Source: Periconia sp. R9002
Lineage: Eukaryota; Ascomycota; Dothideomycetes; Pleosporales; Periconiaceae
Direction: 5' to 3'
DNA: 64,000 nucleotides
NCBI GenBank assembly: GCA_023627715.1
Contig: JAMAHW010000024.1
Span: 248,001-312,000 of the forward strand
A program made the translations under genes and the position numbers. Below, piece by piece: positions 20,989 through 33,700 of this stretch. The notes below the pieces were generated by a model. It did no database searches. It was not told the origin of the DNA and was given only the letters and a program-made list of their open reading frames with translations. Every line of letters begins with the position of its first letter. Position 1 is the first letter of the stretch.

Positions 20989-23900
20989 CTATCGTTCCAT
21001 TTGTGTGGCTCTAGTAACACCTTGAACAGCCTGATGACTTGATCCTCCAACAGTGGCACCGCATTCAGGACAGCGCGCAAGTTCCATTGGCATGCCGCAT
21101 TCACCGATAGCAAACTGAATAGATGGTTAGTTTTCACCCTATATAGTTGCAGCTTGTGATACTTACTGGATGTCCATTGGCGCAATTGTACCAGTGACCC
21201 GAGTGTGTTGCGATACCTCCTCTACCACTCACCATAGCCCTCTTGATTTCGGCAAGCTCTTCGGCGGTCACTTCCTCGTACCACTCCCTTCCAAGGATCT
21301 CAATATTTCCCTCGACGCAAGTTCTCAGTTGATCAGCATTCTGAAAAGGTTGCTTGCATAATGTATGCGCTTGATTTAGCAACTCTTTTGCCTCTTCTAC
21401 GTACTTGGTTGCGTGCTTTCTGGCTTCTTCGGACAATCCAGAAGAGCGGTAAAGCTGAGCTTTCGTCGCGAAGTGAATTGATGCTTCTACTGCGAGTTTG
21501 GGAAGTTTCTCAGCCGTGCAATCCTTCATTAGCATTGCGCAAGTTTTCAGGAAGTCTTTGATAAGTTTTTCTGGATTACCGAGTGGGAGTTTCACATTTT
21601 CAGCGGACAGTCTTGATCTGAGCTTTCTTATAATCTGGAACTTGTCTTCCAGCATGATGGAGTCTACCTTGATCTGAAGAATGCGACCACCAAAAGTGAT
21701 TCTACGGTCTCGTTCGACAGGGGGAATGTAGTCTTGCTGGATACTCAGCGAATCAAGTGCAGCAGCGAGAGATCCAGGGTTGTCTATAGTGTTGTTCCTA
21801 CTAGCATGGACAATGGCTTCGTGAAGCTTATGGGCCGGTTGATGTCGATCTGCAATGCCCCGGAGAAAACGATTGATCTTATTTTGTAGCTTCTTGGACT
21901 CATTGTATCGCGTGAGGATCTTTGACATCATGTCTCCTCTAGAGTTGTTGATGTCTCTCCTTGACTTTCCAAGATCTGATTCAAGACCCTCAACATCCTT
22001 TTCCAACTCTTGCAGCCCATTTTTGCCGTTAACCAGGAATCTTTTTGATATTTCATCGACCACCGCTCTGTTGATGACACGGTTGTATCGGCGAGTGATG
22101 TATTGCATGATTGGTCGCTGGCAGTCTGGGCACTTTGGGATTTTTGTTGCTAAAGCGCCGCTGATATCTGCCAGGCTAGCGAAGTATCCGTGAATATCAG
22201 TAGTGTAAACTTCACTCATACCCACAACGCCATCGAGCGACTCCGCTGTAAAGAAATGCCCACATCTGAGAACTACAATTGGGGTCTCGTCGATATTGGC
22301 TTCGCAATAAGTTTTCATTTTAAGAAGGTCAACTCTAGCATCTGGCTTGGACCCACAGGCGTGACAGTAGTCGGTGGGGCATTCTTCGCCGTATATACCC
22401 GGACACCGATGGCCACAAGAAAGACTATTCGAGCAGCGTTGATCACAGGGCAGCCTGTTACAGGGCGCGGAACACGGCCTTAAATAGACGAAAGGTTAGC
22501 ATCGGTTCAAAATGACTGTCTCGCGCAGAGGTTACACTTACATGGTGCATCGCCCACGATGTTGGCACTCCCATGTGCATCTCTCAACACATGGCGCACA
22601 TGGTTCGTGGCAGCGCAAGGTACATTTCGAATGTTGGCAACGGACTTCACAGGGAGAGAGGCAAGGACCGCAATCGTCTCCGTGGCAAGCCTTTTGACAG
22701 AAATGGTTACATGCGGTGAGTCGACGTCCGCACGGTTTGGTGCATTTCTGATGTGAGGCTGAAACTTTGCCTTCAGCGTCCTTGCTGTTACAGCTCCTAC
22801 AGGTTCCTGGATAAAGGTGACCGCAGGGTAATGTTGTATTGTAAGGGGTTGAGTAACGATAGTTTTCTGAGTTCACATCTTCTGAGCAGGTTACTCTTAC
22901 TGTATGGTTACAGGAAGGAACAAGCTTCTTAACCAAAATGGAATAGCGGAGTATACTGGGATTCTGTGCTTGAAAGTAGAGTACATTATCTTTATAATGC
23001 CTATAAGGAAGCGAGACATTGTTCAGCTTGATGTGACAGTACCCGCAATCCTCCCTACACGTTGGCTTCTGGTAGGCGTGTCCGCATGGTTTATGCAGTC
23101 TTTGACAAGGCTGTGGGCACAAAAAGGCTTTGTGTATACTTTTTGAATGACATCTAGACTGGCATATATGGCTACACTTAGGTAAGCGCCAGAGACATGC
23201 GAGGCGACATCCTCCTTCTGGGCTAACTTTGGGAAAGTCATGAGGTTCATGAACTGTGATCTCGGTTTCGGGATGGCGGGGACAGCTAAGCCCTAAACTT
23301 GTTCCTACGGCGTCCGTTATGCGAAGTATGTTAATAACTTTCTGCTACATCTTAATATTTGAATATGTATTAGAGTTGCTAATTAGGTACATTCCTTGCT
23401 GAGCTTGACTTAGAAGAACGTTAATTCGATTTGTCGTTCTGAGAAATCTGACTCTCTTCTCGTTATTGCTTTGGACGAGAGAGACAATAATAACCTTAGC
23501 CTCCTCACCTTGGAAGTTGTCGACTGTTGTAATTCGTAAGAGATTACTGAGTGTCTTCTTTTCTAAAACGGTCTGATGGTGCGTTGAACGTAGCTCTGCC
23601 GCTTCCTGATGAGGACTTGCGTCGCTTTCGCTGAATCCGTCCTTATTAAGTGCTTCTTGATCTCTGTTGCTAAGTATGATTTTAAAATTATTTCTTATTG
23701 CTGAGCGAAGCTTCTGTAGCTGCCTAGTGTAAGGTGTTAAGACAGCGATATCACTGCTTTTGTAGACACCCTGCCGAATAATGTGGCGGATCAATGCATG
23801 TACCATTTCCACTTCCCAAATATTTGAATGAGACTTATGGTGCATTTCGGAGTTATGTCCCTCTTTAAAATGGTCATGGTCTAACCAGTACACATTCTTC

Positions 23901-26900
23901 TGCATCCTAACTACATCTGGAAGGTCGACCGTAGTGCCGTGATCGGTCAATTTGGGATAGATAGTTTCCTGTATTAATTTTGATATCTTAGGACGCATGC
24001 GTCGCTGCACGTTTAGCTGGGACACTGGAATCTTGGGTCGACTAGGTTGCCCCACGGAGAGCCTTTCGAACTGGCTTCGATCTAGTTGGTATATGCAACC
24101 CTGCTTGCTTTTAAGCGAAAGACCATAGTTGCTTATCTGCGGACGAAGTTGTTCATGATCTCCGATTTGGATTAGATGTTCAATCTATGAATGTTTCTGT
24201 TAGTATGCCTGTGCTTACAAGATGCTGTTCTGGAAGCAATTTACCGTTGGAAGCAACGCAGATATTATGTGTGGTTCCATAACTTCTCCCGCTTCCTCAC
24301 AGATCATAATTTTGCATTGTATGTGCTGTAGAGTGGAAATTCGTTTTGCCAGACCTGTAGTAGTTATCCTAATAACGTCTGCCGCTTGAAGCACTCGTCG
24401 GTCAACGTTATTGTGGATATCAGCCAGTCTTTTATGTATGGAGTTGGTTTTTTTTACCCTCTCGTAAAGATCGTTAAGAGCATCATCGCGGATCTCTTGA
24501 CACTATAGACTCATAAGTATTTGCTTCTCATGCTGTGACAAAGAATGAACGTTGACTTTCGCCTTTTGTAGAACTTGGTCAATCAACGCGACTGCCGGTC
24601 TGACCTCGCCACTCTCTGTGCCTGTGCGCTCACTGCCATTTGAAGCACGCTAAGTATTAAAAAGAGGTGGACTAACACGCTCAAAACCGTCTTTATTAAT
24701 CTCATTAAATTGCTTATAGATCTTCGGGTACTTACATATGAGGTGCCACTGCAAATTCGACCAGTTAGCATGTTTGAAAATGCTATGAAGACGTCCTAGA
24801 CACTTTTTAATGCGTTTAGACTCTTTCTCCAAACCCTCGTATAATTCGTGAAGGAGAAAACCCTCTATTCTCGTTTTGCCTTTAGTTTGGGAAATGTTTC
24901 GAAGGTTGTGCTCTTCCAGAACGGTGGAGTTGCTCTGGCCTCTGATGCGAATAGTCTTCTTGATTCCAGTATCGACTAAATGCTCTAGAAATTGATTAAG
25001 CGCATGGTTGGTGTAATAGCTCGTTTATTGTTAGCTAAGGCTATAAACATTGAAAACTCCTCTTACACTACAATGATAGGTCCTAGGTCTACTCTTGATT
25101 TGCATTCCATTAGAACCTTCATCAATTTGACCCCAAGATACGATTTTCCAGTACCAGGCGGACTTTGGATGAATGCAAATTCTCGCGTCAAAGCTGATAT
25201 TAAGGCTTGGCTCTGGCCACGATCTAGTCCTGTACGGGCTTTAATGGTGTCTATGATAGCTGTGTCATTGGGGGAAGAGGCCGGCAGTACGTGGATGTCT
25301 CCTTTTCCCATCTCCTCTGTTTTGAGAATGGACTTCAACTTGAAAGCAAATCTAGGACGACGAGTGTAAAGTGGAGCTGGTATGTTGAGAATATTTCCGC
25401 CTATTTTGTTCCGCATGTTCTCGACTCTGTTAGGGAGGATGTAATCCTTGAACGGCAGCCTGCTGAGATTTTGCATCCTCTTTAAGTTCTCGAGAATTGG
25501 CACAAATGTAGCTGGGATGATACTAGGAAACTCTATAAGAAGCCCCCGAGTTTTTTTGCTGCTCAACGAAACGGCTAAAGTGATGTGTGTCTGATTAAGG
25601 ACTAGCAACTTTAAAGTAATAGTGCATTGATGACTCTCTTTTGTAAGGCTCCCATCGTGCTTTGAATTTGTCTCTCTCCTGCTGACGGTGAAGAATAAGT
25701 GCTGAACGTTACCATCCTGAACTGCGATAAATGATAGAAGAACACCAACGCTAAGTCTTTTGGAGTCTTGCCACTATTTTGTTCTCTCTTTTGCTGATTC
25801 TTTGCGCAGCTGTGGAAGTTGTCGGAATGAGATATTTATTTTGAGACTATGCCGACGGTCGAATGATATATAGCTGATGTACGCATCCGAGTAGCGGAAA
25901 GCCCGAAAATCTCCGAGACTGAGCTTTGGATTGTTGATACAACCTGGATCGTTTTGTATAGTATGTAAGAGCAATCCTAGAGCCTCTTTCAGTTTTCTGA
26001 AAGTATCATGACGAAGAAGGCGAAAACTTGTGTCGATATGCCTTTCAACCTTGTCTTGAAGGAAATGAGGTTGGTCGAGATTGGTGGATGGCAAAAAGTT
26101 GATTGCATCGCTTATGATCTCCTCGGAAGTTGGAAAGATCTTGATATCAACAATATCAGGCTTGTCATTATCGTGGCGATTTCGTGGCATGACCAGATTG
26201 CGAGGATATGTTGATCTAGTGACAGTTTCTACACGCGCACCATCTTCTTCTTGCGCAAGAAGTCCATTTGCTCGTACAATAATGGCTCGTATCTCATTAA
26301 TATGGCCTAACGTGATTGGCTTAATTAGATTACGACCATCCCCAGCGATTATCTTCGTAGCTTCTTCCATCAAATCGAGTAAAGAGGTAATGTTTTCGTT
26401 GAATCTAGCGCGAGGCTCTCTCCCAAGAAGCTCTCGCAGTGCAACCGGCATAGTCTGTAAAGTATTCTCGATCGTTGTGGGAGAGTTGGCAGATGTCAAG
26501 TGAGACTCTACAAGCATTTGAGAAAGATGTTGGAAGAAAGGAATCGCGCGGTTTCCATTCGTGCCACTGATGAAATTGTAGAGCGCTCCGACAGAGGTAT
26601 CAACAGAGAGGCAATTCAAAAAAGCCCGATGAGTAATGACGGCCAGAAAAGAACGCGCGATACGAACGAATTTCTTCTGCTTTCCTGGGGTTGATCGCAG
26701 CTTTAGCAAAGCCTCAATATGTTCCCTGCCTCGATAGTCGTCGCTGTCTAGATCGCGTGGCAACTTTTGCTGCCATTCTAGATTCTCGCCGTCTAAGATG
26801 GCAAGGCCATCACTCCAAAGTTGTTTCATTGTCCTCTCATCGTTTCTAATGGAGGGCGCCTTTATGTATCGAAGCCATGTATTGTACTCCATTCTAGCGT

Positions 26901-27137
26901 GTTGTTGCTCGGGAGTCTCCTCGGGTCTGGGTGGTCGTCCTCCACGATTCTGCCTCCCATTTTCATCTGCAGAGGGAGAATCATGGGAGTATTTGCATGA
27001 TGAGCCGAACTTGCAATGTCCGTGTTTTTGGAAATAGTGACATGGCCTTTTTTCCCTCTCCCACCCTGCCCTGGACTACCTTGTCCAAATCCCCCCCGGA
27101 ATCCTCTTTCCCGCCTGTCTCGATCAAACATATCCAT
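20989..27137 (-). pseudogene. ZNFX1/NFX1-type zinc-finger helicase gene with four TAG codons and a frameshift
   Basis: The model reads 27137-25067, 25019-24245, 24184-22542, 22478-21167 and 21114-20989; introns of 47-63 nt splice cleanly. Content: Gly/Arg-rich start, CCCH finger (CHYFQKHGHCKFGSSCKYSH), a long helical region, then SF1 helicase motifs: QSPPGTGKS, YYTNHAL, ICEEAGEV, GDHEQLRPQ and VDNFQGEE. A C-terminal array of NFX1-type Cys/His fingers is followed by the conserved ECGMPMELARCPECGA end. ZNFX1-class helicases act in RNA silencing and RNA sensing. Lesions: TAG at 25774-25776, 24650-24652, 24503-24505 and 23345-23347 (the last replaces the Trp expected before QKVINILR). The finger is out of frame with the start, needing one extra base near the A6 run at about 27050. 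Motif VI reads LSQAQQGMY instead of the expected LSRARRGMY. Corrected, it would code about 1975 residues. Confidence 0.85.
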
Positions 27138-27867
27138 AAAAACAATCCGGTGTTCTTTGAGGGTTTTGTGTAGAGCAATAGCATAGACTAATTTAGGTAA
27201 GAGTGCTACGAAAGAGGGAAATGAAGAAGGGGGAATGTTTGGGCTTGATACGTCCTTTCATGGCCTGGTATAGCCGAAATTGCCCACATAGTAGTACGAG
27301 GCAGGTGTGAGTTGTCAACGCAGAGGTTATCCGACTGAGCGGATACATGTGATAAGAAGGATGCGATTGAACAGACGTACATTACACGTACGATAAGTGA
27401 TGAACATGACAAGGGTGAGCGGCCTAGTTACGACTAAACCCTCGGACATGGATCTATAAGCCTTTCTGTATCTCAAGGCTTGCAGCACGACGTGTACTTT
27501 GCGTGGGATGCATCGTAGGCATCCTTTGACCTTCGAAAGTCTAATCCCTTATGCGCGATCCTAGTCTGTGACACATGATTTGTGATTCTGCTTCCCTGTT
27601 TAGCTGCAAAGACCAGCAAAGACCAGAATCTTTGACTGCTTCGCATGGGAAACAGCTGTCAGGCTCACAACTTCTTCTCCTCGGTATAAAGGCTATGTGA
27701 CAGGATTGCCCAGTATGGTCTTTCAGCGGCAGAATCACAGCCTTGTTGCGGAGATGTTGTACCAATAGAATACACTGGAAGGATGACACATGTAGTTCAA
27801 TCACAACTCTGTCTTCACGCCCTTACTTCTCCATCAACGTGGGTCCGACTGACAGAACAATCAAAAA
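27138..27867. other. Upstream region of the helicase pseudogene
   Basis: About 730 bp. A minus-strand open stretch at 27541-27804 (87 codons) has some protein-like character but no recognisable family or neighbouring exon. It is noted only as a possible relic. No other feature was seen. Confidence 0.35.
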
Positions 27868-28421
27868 ATGTATCTTGTTAGGACTAGGCGAAACTTTGAG
27901 CGAAGCTACAATTCCAATCATTGGAGCCATCTTGACGCATTACAGTTGGTCCAGTACGAGGTGGCGGTGTACGCCGCCGAGCAGAGCGAGGCCTTCGCCA
28001 ACCAAAACAGTACGATGGAGAGTATCAAAAACAACACAGAAGGCATCCAGGCGAAGTAGCAGGAACTCAAGATGCATAACGCGGGAAACGATCAGCTCGC
28101 TTTAAGTGTGGCCCAACATCCTATCAGTGTATCCCCTATTTACGTAGTAAAGGTGGGCATCCTTCGCAGCTTCAGCGAATCAGCAGGAGTAGGAACAAGT
28201 CTAAGGGCAGAGAGCAGCAACAAAACGGACAGGGATCAACAACGTCCAACCCGGCACAGACGGCGTGGGAAGGCTCAAAGGAGCCGCGATCAGGGACTTT
28301 CAAGTGTGGTGCACGATCAACAGCGCGAGCATAATTAAGTTTTCGGTAGACAAGGACACGTAAGTGGTCTCTCACAACAAGCAAATGGGCCGGACCGCAT
28401 TTCCCCGACAGGAGGCTCGTA
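27868..28421 (+). pseudogene. Decayed fragment of an unknown protein gene
   Basis: Protein-like sequence is spread over two frames. The first part (27868-28059) includes LVQYEVAVYAAEQSEAFAN and MESIKNNTEGIQAK, then TAG, then QELKMHNAGNDQLAL in the same frame. Farther on, a Gln/Asn-rich basic stretch (about 28175-28262: NPAQTAWEG) changes frame by one base near 28265 into LKGAAIRDFQVW and SASIIKFSVDKDT, which ends at a GTAAGT donor near 28361. The pattern fits a gene broken by a stop and a -1 shift. No family or function is assigned. An exon with unusual splicing around these points cannot be excluded. Confidence 0.5.
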
Positions 28422-29062
28422 CCATTGAATGATTGTCAAGATAACAATGCACGAAGCAGCATGTTCCGAAACCTTCTTTTCTTTTCTTTCTCGCCAGATT
28501 AACCAATAAATGCGTTCGTAGCACTGTGTAGTACGGCCCAGAAGGTATCATAGCCACTATCTCAATCACTGCTACCGACGCGACGCATTATTGGTGGTTT
28601 TCGTATATTCAGGAGCCATATAAATTACACAAAAAAGTGAAATGGTTTTTTGATACCCCAATGAGACATAGATAGGGCCTATAACCTGTGTGCACGTCCC
28701 AGCCACGGACGTTACCTTGAGATCCAAACCAGTGTTGATACCGTGACTGATTTCACCAATCAATTGGAAGAAGAAGACACTTTAATAATACTTCGGCCGA
28801 GGATCTAGAACATAGAGAAATAGGTGCTTTTTCTAGTTTTCTTTAAAGGTCTGGGGTGATCCTACAATATATGAAAGCCGTTATAGTTCCAACTCGTCGA
28901 CGTAGCAAAAATCCGGTTCTGCGAGCGCCATACCAGGGTTTGCGGGCTTTCATATTACACAACCACCTGCATCTACTTTTCAGTACAAGGATATTTGAAT
29001 TAAAACAAGAGAGATCAAAAACATTGGTTGGCCTTCCCTAGTAAAAGTCTCTAATTCACATT
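28422..29062. other. Intergenic, nothing recognised
   Basis: About 640 bp between a decayed gene and the 3' end of a minus-strand gene. Only short ORFs lacking coding character were found. Confidence 0.4.
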
Positions 29063-29885
29063 TTATCCACTCCCTCCCATCGTTAGCCGCCATATCCACC
29101 ATACTCCAATAAATATCACTATCAGCACGAATATGTGACAGACGACACCAGAGCTTTCAGGGTTATCTGAAACGGGTTGGCTCGTACTATATGCTGATAG
29201 AAGAGGCCTGAGCTCGTCCGGAGGATACGAGGAGTAGGGGTTGGTATCTGACTGTTGGACTGGCACTGAACATGGTGCTAGGGCCCTGTTCTCAAAAGCC
29301 AGGAAGTGTGAGGGTTCCGGCCATACTTGGTGAACCTGCGACGTGATGCGTGTAGGATGCGTCGTAGGGATAACAGTTATCGGCGGTGCTTTGAATCCAA
29401 TGTACTTGACAAGTTGGTCGAAGGACTCTGTCGTGAGAGTGCATACTTCGTGCCTTAGCGGCCTAAGGAGTATCGTTTTGATGGTGCGTTGGGGTTCCGT
29501 CTTTACATAGCTGTTTTTATCGAGTCGAGCATTGCCTCTGAGGTACAGGAGGCTGCCATTATCAGGATGCGGGTTACTGGGGTAGATCGGTAGGTAGTGA
29601 GAGCGGTTGCGATGATTTGTGCGGTGCTTCTCTTGAAGGTCTTGTCCCCCGAGGGACGTAATCTAAAAAAAACTGTCACAATTCATGTGTAAGAATCATA
29701 CATGATCAACGGACCGTTAGTACAATGGCTTCTTTGCCGATTTGATTGACCCAAAGAACCAAGGCTGGATGATTGAAACAGCCGCCATCGATCCCGTACG
29801 TTGCATACAGATGGCTGTTAGGGATCTCCTCTTTAGCTGGTAACCAGAATACAGAAGCGACATCGTAGGTTGAAAGAGATTCCAT
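29063..29885 (-). CDS. Conserved-looking fungal protein with C-terminal membrane anchor, unknown function
   Basis: Two exons, 29885-29715 and 29662-29063, joined by a 52-nt intron ending in a T-rich tract plus TAG, give 256 residues. The second exon is open for 199 codons yet has no early ATG, so ATG-based ORF calls would miss most of it. The first part contains GIDGGCFNHPALVLWVNQIG and ITSLGGQDLQEKH; the next has YLPIYPSNPHPDNGSLLYL and KNSYVKTEPQRTI. This pattern feels familiar from uncharacterised ascomycete proteins, but no named domain is claimed. The last 30 residues hold one strong transmembrane segment (CHIFVLIVIFIGVWWIW) with almost nothing after it, consistent with a tail anchor. 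The weak point is the donor, GTCCGT. An earlier in-frame non-ATG extension reaches 29978. Confidence 0.65.
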
Positions 29886-30705
29886 GATTAGGATCAAATG
29901 CTTCTCAAGTCGGTAACAAGGCAGCGATTCTGAGGTCTTATGTTCTGCATTCTGAGCCGGTTTCTGAGAGAAATACAATATACAGTTGGAGTTTCACACC
30001 AATCAATTGCGAAGAAGAAGAAAACATTTTGATACAGTTGGAGTTGCACCTTACAAAGTTTTGCCCAAGTGACTTAGGTTTGAGCTGGGTGAATGCGGAG
30101 CCTGTTTACCCGTACCACGGACCATTCATGGCTTAAGAACACGCTCAGAATCTAACAGTATTTTGGGTAATAACCATAGTAGGGACTTTACTTAAATACA
30201 GATCTATCGGAAATATTCTGAAAGCCGTTCAATGTTATGAAGAGAGATGCTAGATGCTATAGGCAGGATATGTCATGCTCACCGTATCGAGGATTCGGCG
30301 AGCCCACGATGTCGGATGCTTGATCCTCCCAGCCAATTCAGTATGAAGATAAACTTGCCACGCTCAATACGGGAAAGATCACCGCCACTCACATGCGCCG
30401 GGCTTTTTGGCCACGGGTCGATCATCTATTCGTTGGCCTTGATTCTACAACCCATTCTGAAGACGATAGCTAGCATACGTAACGTGAGTCCCAAAAACGC
30501 CGCGATACCACGTACCGAGTAGATTGGCTGGACTCGGACGACACGAAACAAGGTTTAATAAGGATTCCGAAGGTGCATGAAAACGACCAAAAGCAGTAGT
30601 ACATATCCCGGAACGATACACCCTCGAATCCATTCCTGATTTATTTCTAGAACTTGTGGATATCAAATGGAAAGGTATCGAAAGGGAAATATGCTCGAAA
30701 ATGTC
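29886..30705. other. Region between the tail-anchored gene and the NLR-ubiquitin gene
   Basis: About 820 bp holding the promoter side of the first gene and the 3' UTR of the second. Short minus-strand open stretches (30445-30666 and about 30290-30435) lie just past the NLR stop but show no domain. No RNA gene was seen. Confidence 0.4.
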
Positions 30706-33700
30706 CTAAGCACCCCGGAGCCGCATCACCAAGTGTAAAGTGTTTTCCTTTTGACTAGAAAATTGAAAAGTCAGTAGGGTGTCAAATGCGGACAAAACTA
30801 ACATTTTCACACTTACATATTGTAATCTGCTAGCGTTCTCCCGTCCTCCAGTTGCTTCCCTGCAAAGATGAGTCTCTGGTGGTCAGGAGGAATCCCCTCC
30901 TTGTCTTGTATGCGCGACTTGAGATTATCAACGGTCTCGGAAGGTTCAAATTCTAGAGTGATTGTCTTTCCCGTGAGCGTTTTTACGAATAACTGTTTTT
31001 CGTAGCGTCTGATTGTCGAGGGATCGACTTTAGGGTACAGCCGATCAATGAATCTTTGCTGCGGAGTCGAGTCGGTTGACAGGGCGGAGGACTCAGACGG
31101 TTCGCCAATTTTTCGTGTTGCAAAAGAAGGTACAGGCGGGCAGTATTCTGCGCGTAATGCGAGGCTGTCATGCAAAGCCAAGACGGTATTGTCTCGTTCC
31201 TCTTTGTCCTTGAGGGCTTCGAGGCGCGTTAACTGGAAAGGATTCATCGTTGATGACAAAGATGAATCTTCCGAAGTACGGCCAATAAGGTCATCAATAT
31301 CTTCCATGTCAACATCATCTCCTTCGTTGGGAAGAAACTCAGACGCGGTTCCTTGAGTGTTCGTTTCGGCATGGTACTTCTTCCGTTTGAGTGTCATGCG
31401 AGGCAATATGTCTTTCCGCGCGACAGGTGATGCAAATTTCTGGGCGAATTCTTCTGGTGTCAACATCTGCTTGATATCTCTCCTAGCGTTTCGAAAAGCT
31501 TCCCGAAGGTCTGCATGTCGGAGTGATTGTGGGTACAACCGTTTCCACATTGGTATCAATTCCAATTGACCCGTCGCAATCTCCTTGTGCGTATCGATGG
31601 CGTACTGGATCTGGGTTTTGATAGCTGCTTCAGTCTCTGGGCCTTTGAGCACTCTCACATTATGTAGAGCAGCATCAAAAACAAACGCGGATTGGTCAGG
31701 CCTTCCCTCGCGGAGGCAGTGGAAGGCAAAAGCTAATTGAAGCTGCCATTGGATCGAAGAACTGAGGTTGCAGGCATCCGCCGGGAGTTTTTCTTCGAAG
31801 GCTTTCTGATAGGCATCCAGCATTTCCAAACATCGAAGCGCCACCGAGGCAAGCGACGAAATCACTTCGATTGCTTCTTGCCTTTCCCTATCAGGAAAAT
31901 TCATGGGATCCACGAAAGGGTTTGTATTATTATGGAAGCATTGACCCACTGCGAAGCTAAATGAGATGGCCAGCTGTGCAGTGGCAGCGATGGTGAGGAT
32001 CGACATCTCTAACTTCTGCTTTGGCGTAATAAGCTTGAGGACAAGCTCCTCGACGCGGGATGCCCATTTTTGCAGTCTATTCCAATGAAGAACATCATTG
32101 GAGACTCCGCAACAGATCAGCAGGGAATTTGCGTACTCTGATTCTCCTCTGACATATGTTCTCGCGGTGCGGAAGATATCGCTCGCATCATCGATAGTGT
32201 TCTCCGAAAGTTTCGCCTGTTGGAATGCAATTAAAATGGCATAGGTATCATATACCTCAGTCTGTGGCATCAAGGTAAACTCGTCTTGAGGGTCGAGGCC
32301 TGGGAAAACGATACGGTCGAGGAGCACCCTGAACTCCTGAAGCATGAGCATGAGGTCAAGAAATACATCGACAACTCCACCTCCGCCAGTCTGGTATTGT
32401 CCGGTACGGTAGATCAAGGAAATTTTATCCCCCATGCCGGCCATCTCTTTGAGCTCGCTGAAAAAGGAGAATATTATAGCTTGCCATTGTCCACTACTGG
32501 CCGAGGGCAAGCGACGCGAATTTTTCAAGGCTCTTTTCATATTGCGGAGCGGTGCAAGTCGAAGGAAATCCTCATCTGCCTCTCGGGCACAGTCGTCAAT
32601 CGATTGAATGAAAGTCCAAATGGCATCAAAAGCAAAACTTTTGCGAAGCTGGTCGTCGAGATCAACCATGGCCCATTGCTGCACGAGCGGATGAATCCAA
32701 ATTTCGTAATCTGTGTCGTCATCTTCTTCTTCGTCATCTTCCCCATTCTTGGAGGTTATCTTCATGCGGAGGAGGCAAAAGGTTTCAAGTTTTGCCAAAG
32801 CCGTCTTGAACCTTAACATATCCCATTGTCCACGGCTGTTGCTGGTTACGGAAACTAGGTATTTAGGAACCCTGGCACTTTTGGACGAGATTTCGGTTAG
32901 TCTTCCAACGTAGTTCCAATAATATTTCGTCCGTACTGCATCACGGAAAAGGTCAGTGTGCAGCTGAGACCGGTCGAAGAAAGCCATCAGCCGGAATAGC
33001 GATGCTGCATCTGGTGACGACTCCTCGACTGCCGCCAGCGATCTCCTCCATGTCTCGAACACACCATGTTGGTAGCTCGAAAGATATTGTGCTGCTGGTT
33101 TGGGCCTCAATGAGTGATCGAGGGAGGTGTCTTCCTGTAATTCAACCCATGAGGCATAGCCTTTGAGTTCTCGATCATGTGTTTCATACATAAAAGCTCC
33201 CGCAAGCTCTAGTCCAAGAGGGAGGCAACCGACATACCCTGATATTGCAGCAGCGCGCTCTCTGTGTATGTCGGAATGACTCAATTTCGGACGCGCAAGG
33301 TTCAACAAAAGTGTCTTTGCATCTTCAAGCTCCATTTCAGACACCGGCATACTATGTCCGAGTCTTTCTGCGTCCTTTCGTCGAGAAGTAATAATGACAT
33401 CTCCATTTCCCACGCGAGGTAGGTGCCAATCCATGTCGAACTCAGCCGGGTTATCGTAGCTATCGCAGATAAGCAGCCATCTGCTTTTGCTAGCTGAAAG
33501 CCAACTTTTGACGAATTGGACAGTATTCTCACTACCAGCTTCGCGAGGGTCTTGAGTGGCAGCAGCCAGCTGACCTTCGCTGCCGCGAATGATCTGTGCG
33601 ACGCTGGCGAAAGAGTCAAGAAATGCCTTTTTACTCGTGGCATCCAGGAAGATACGATGTTTGTACGTCTCTTTAGATGATTCGGCATATTCGTAAGCCA

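Noticed and set aside
24650..24735. Possible intron (GTAAGT donor to TTAATACTTAG acceptor) that would remove one TAG of the helicase gene
   Set aside because: Splicing it shifts the frame into an early TGA, and the sequence inside it (ICKYPKIYKQFNEINKDGFE) looks like conserved coding sequence.
30247..30666. Short ORFs just past the NLR-ubiquitin stop
   Set aside because: They lie in the expected 3' UTR and show no domain.
30706..31020. The ubiquitin segment as a separate ubiquitin gene next to the NLR
   Set aside because: There is no Met before LFVKTLTGK and no stop or splice acceptor between the linker and ubiquitin; the frame is continuous with NB-ARC.
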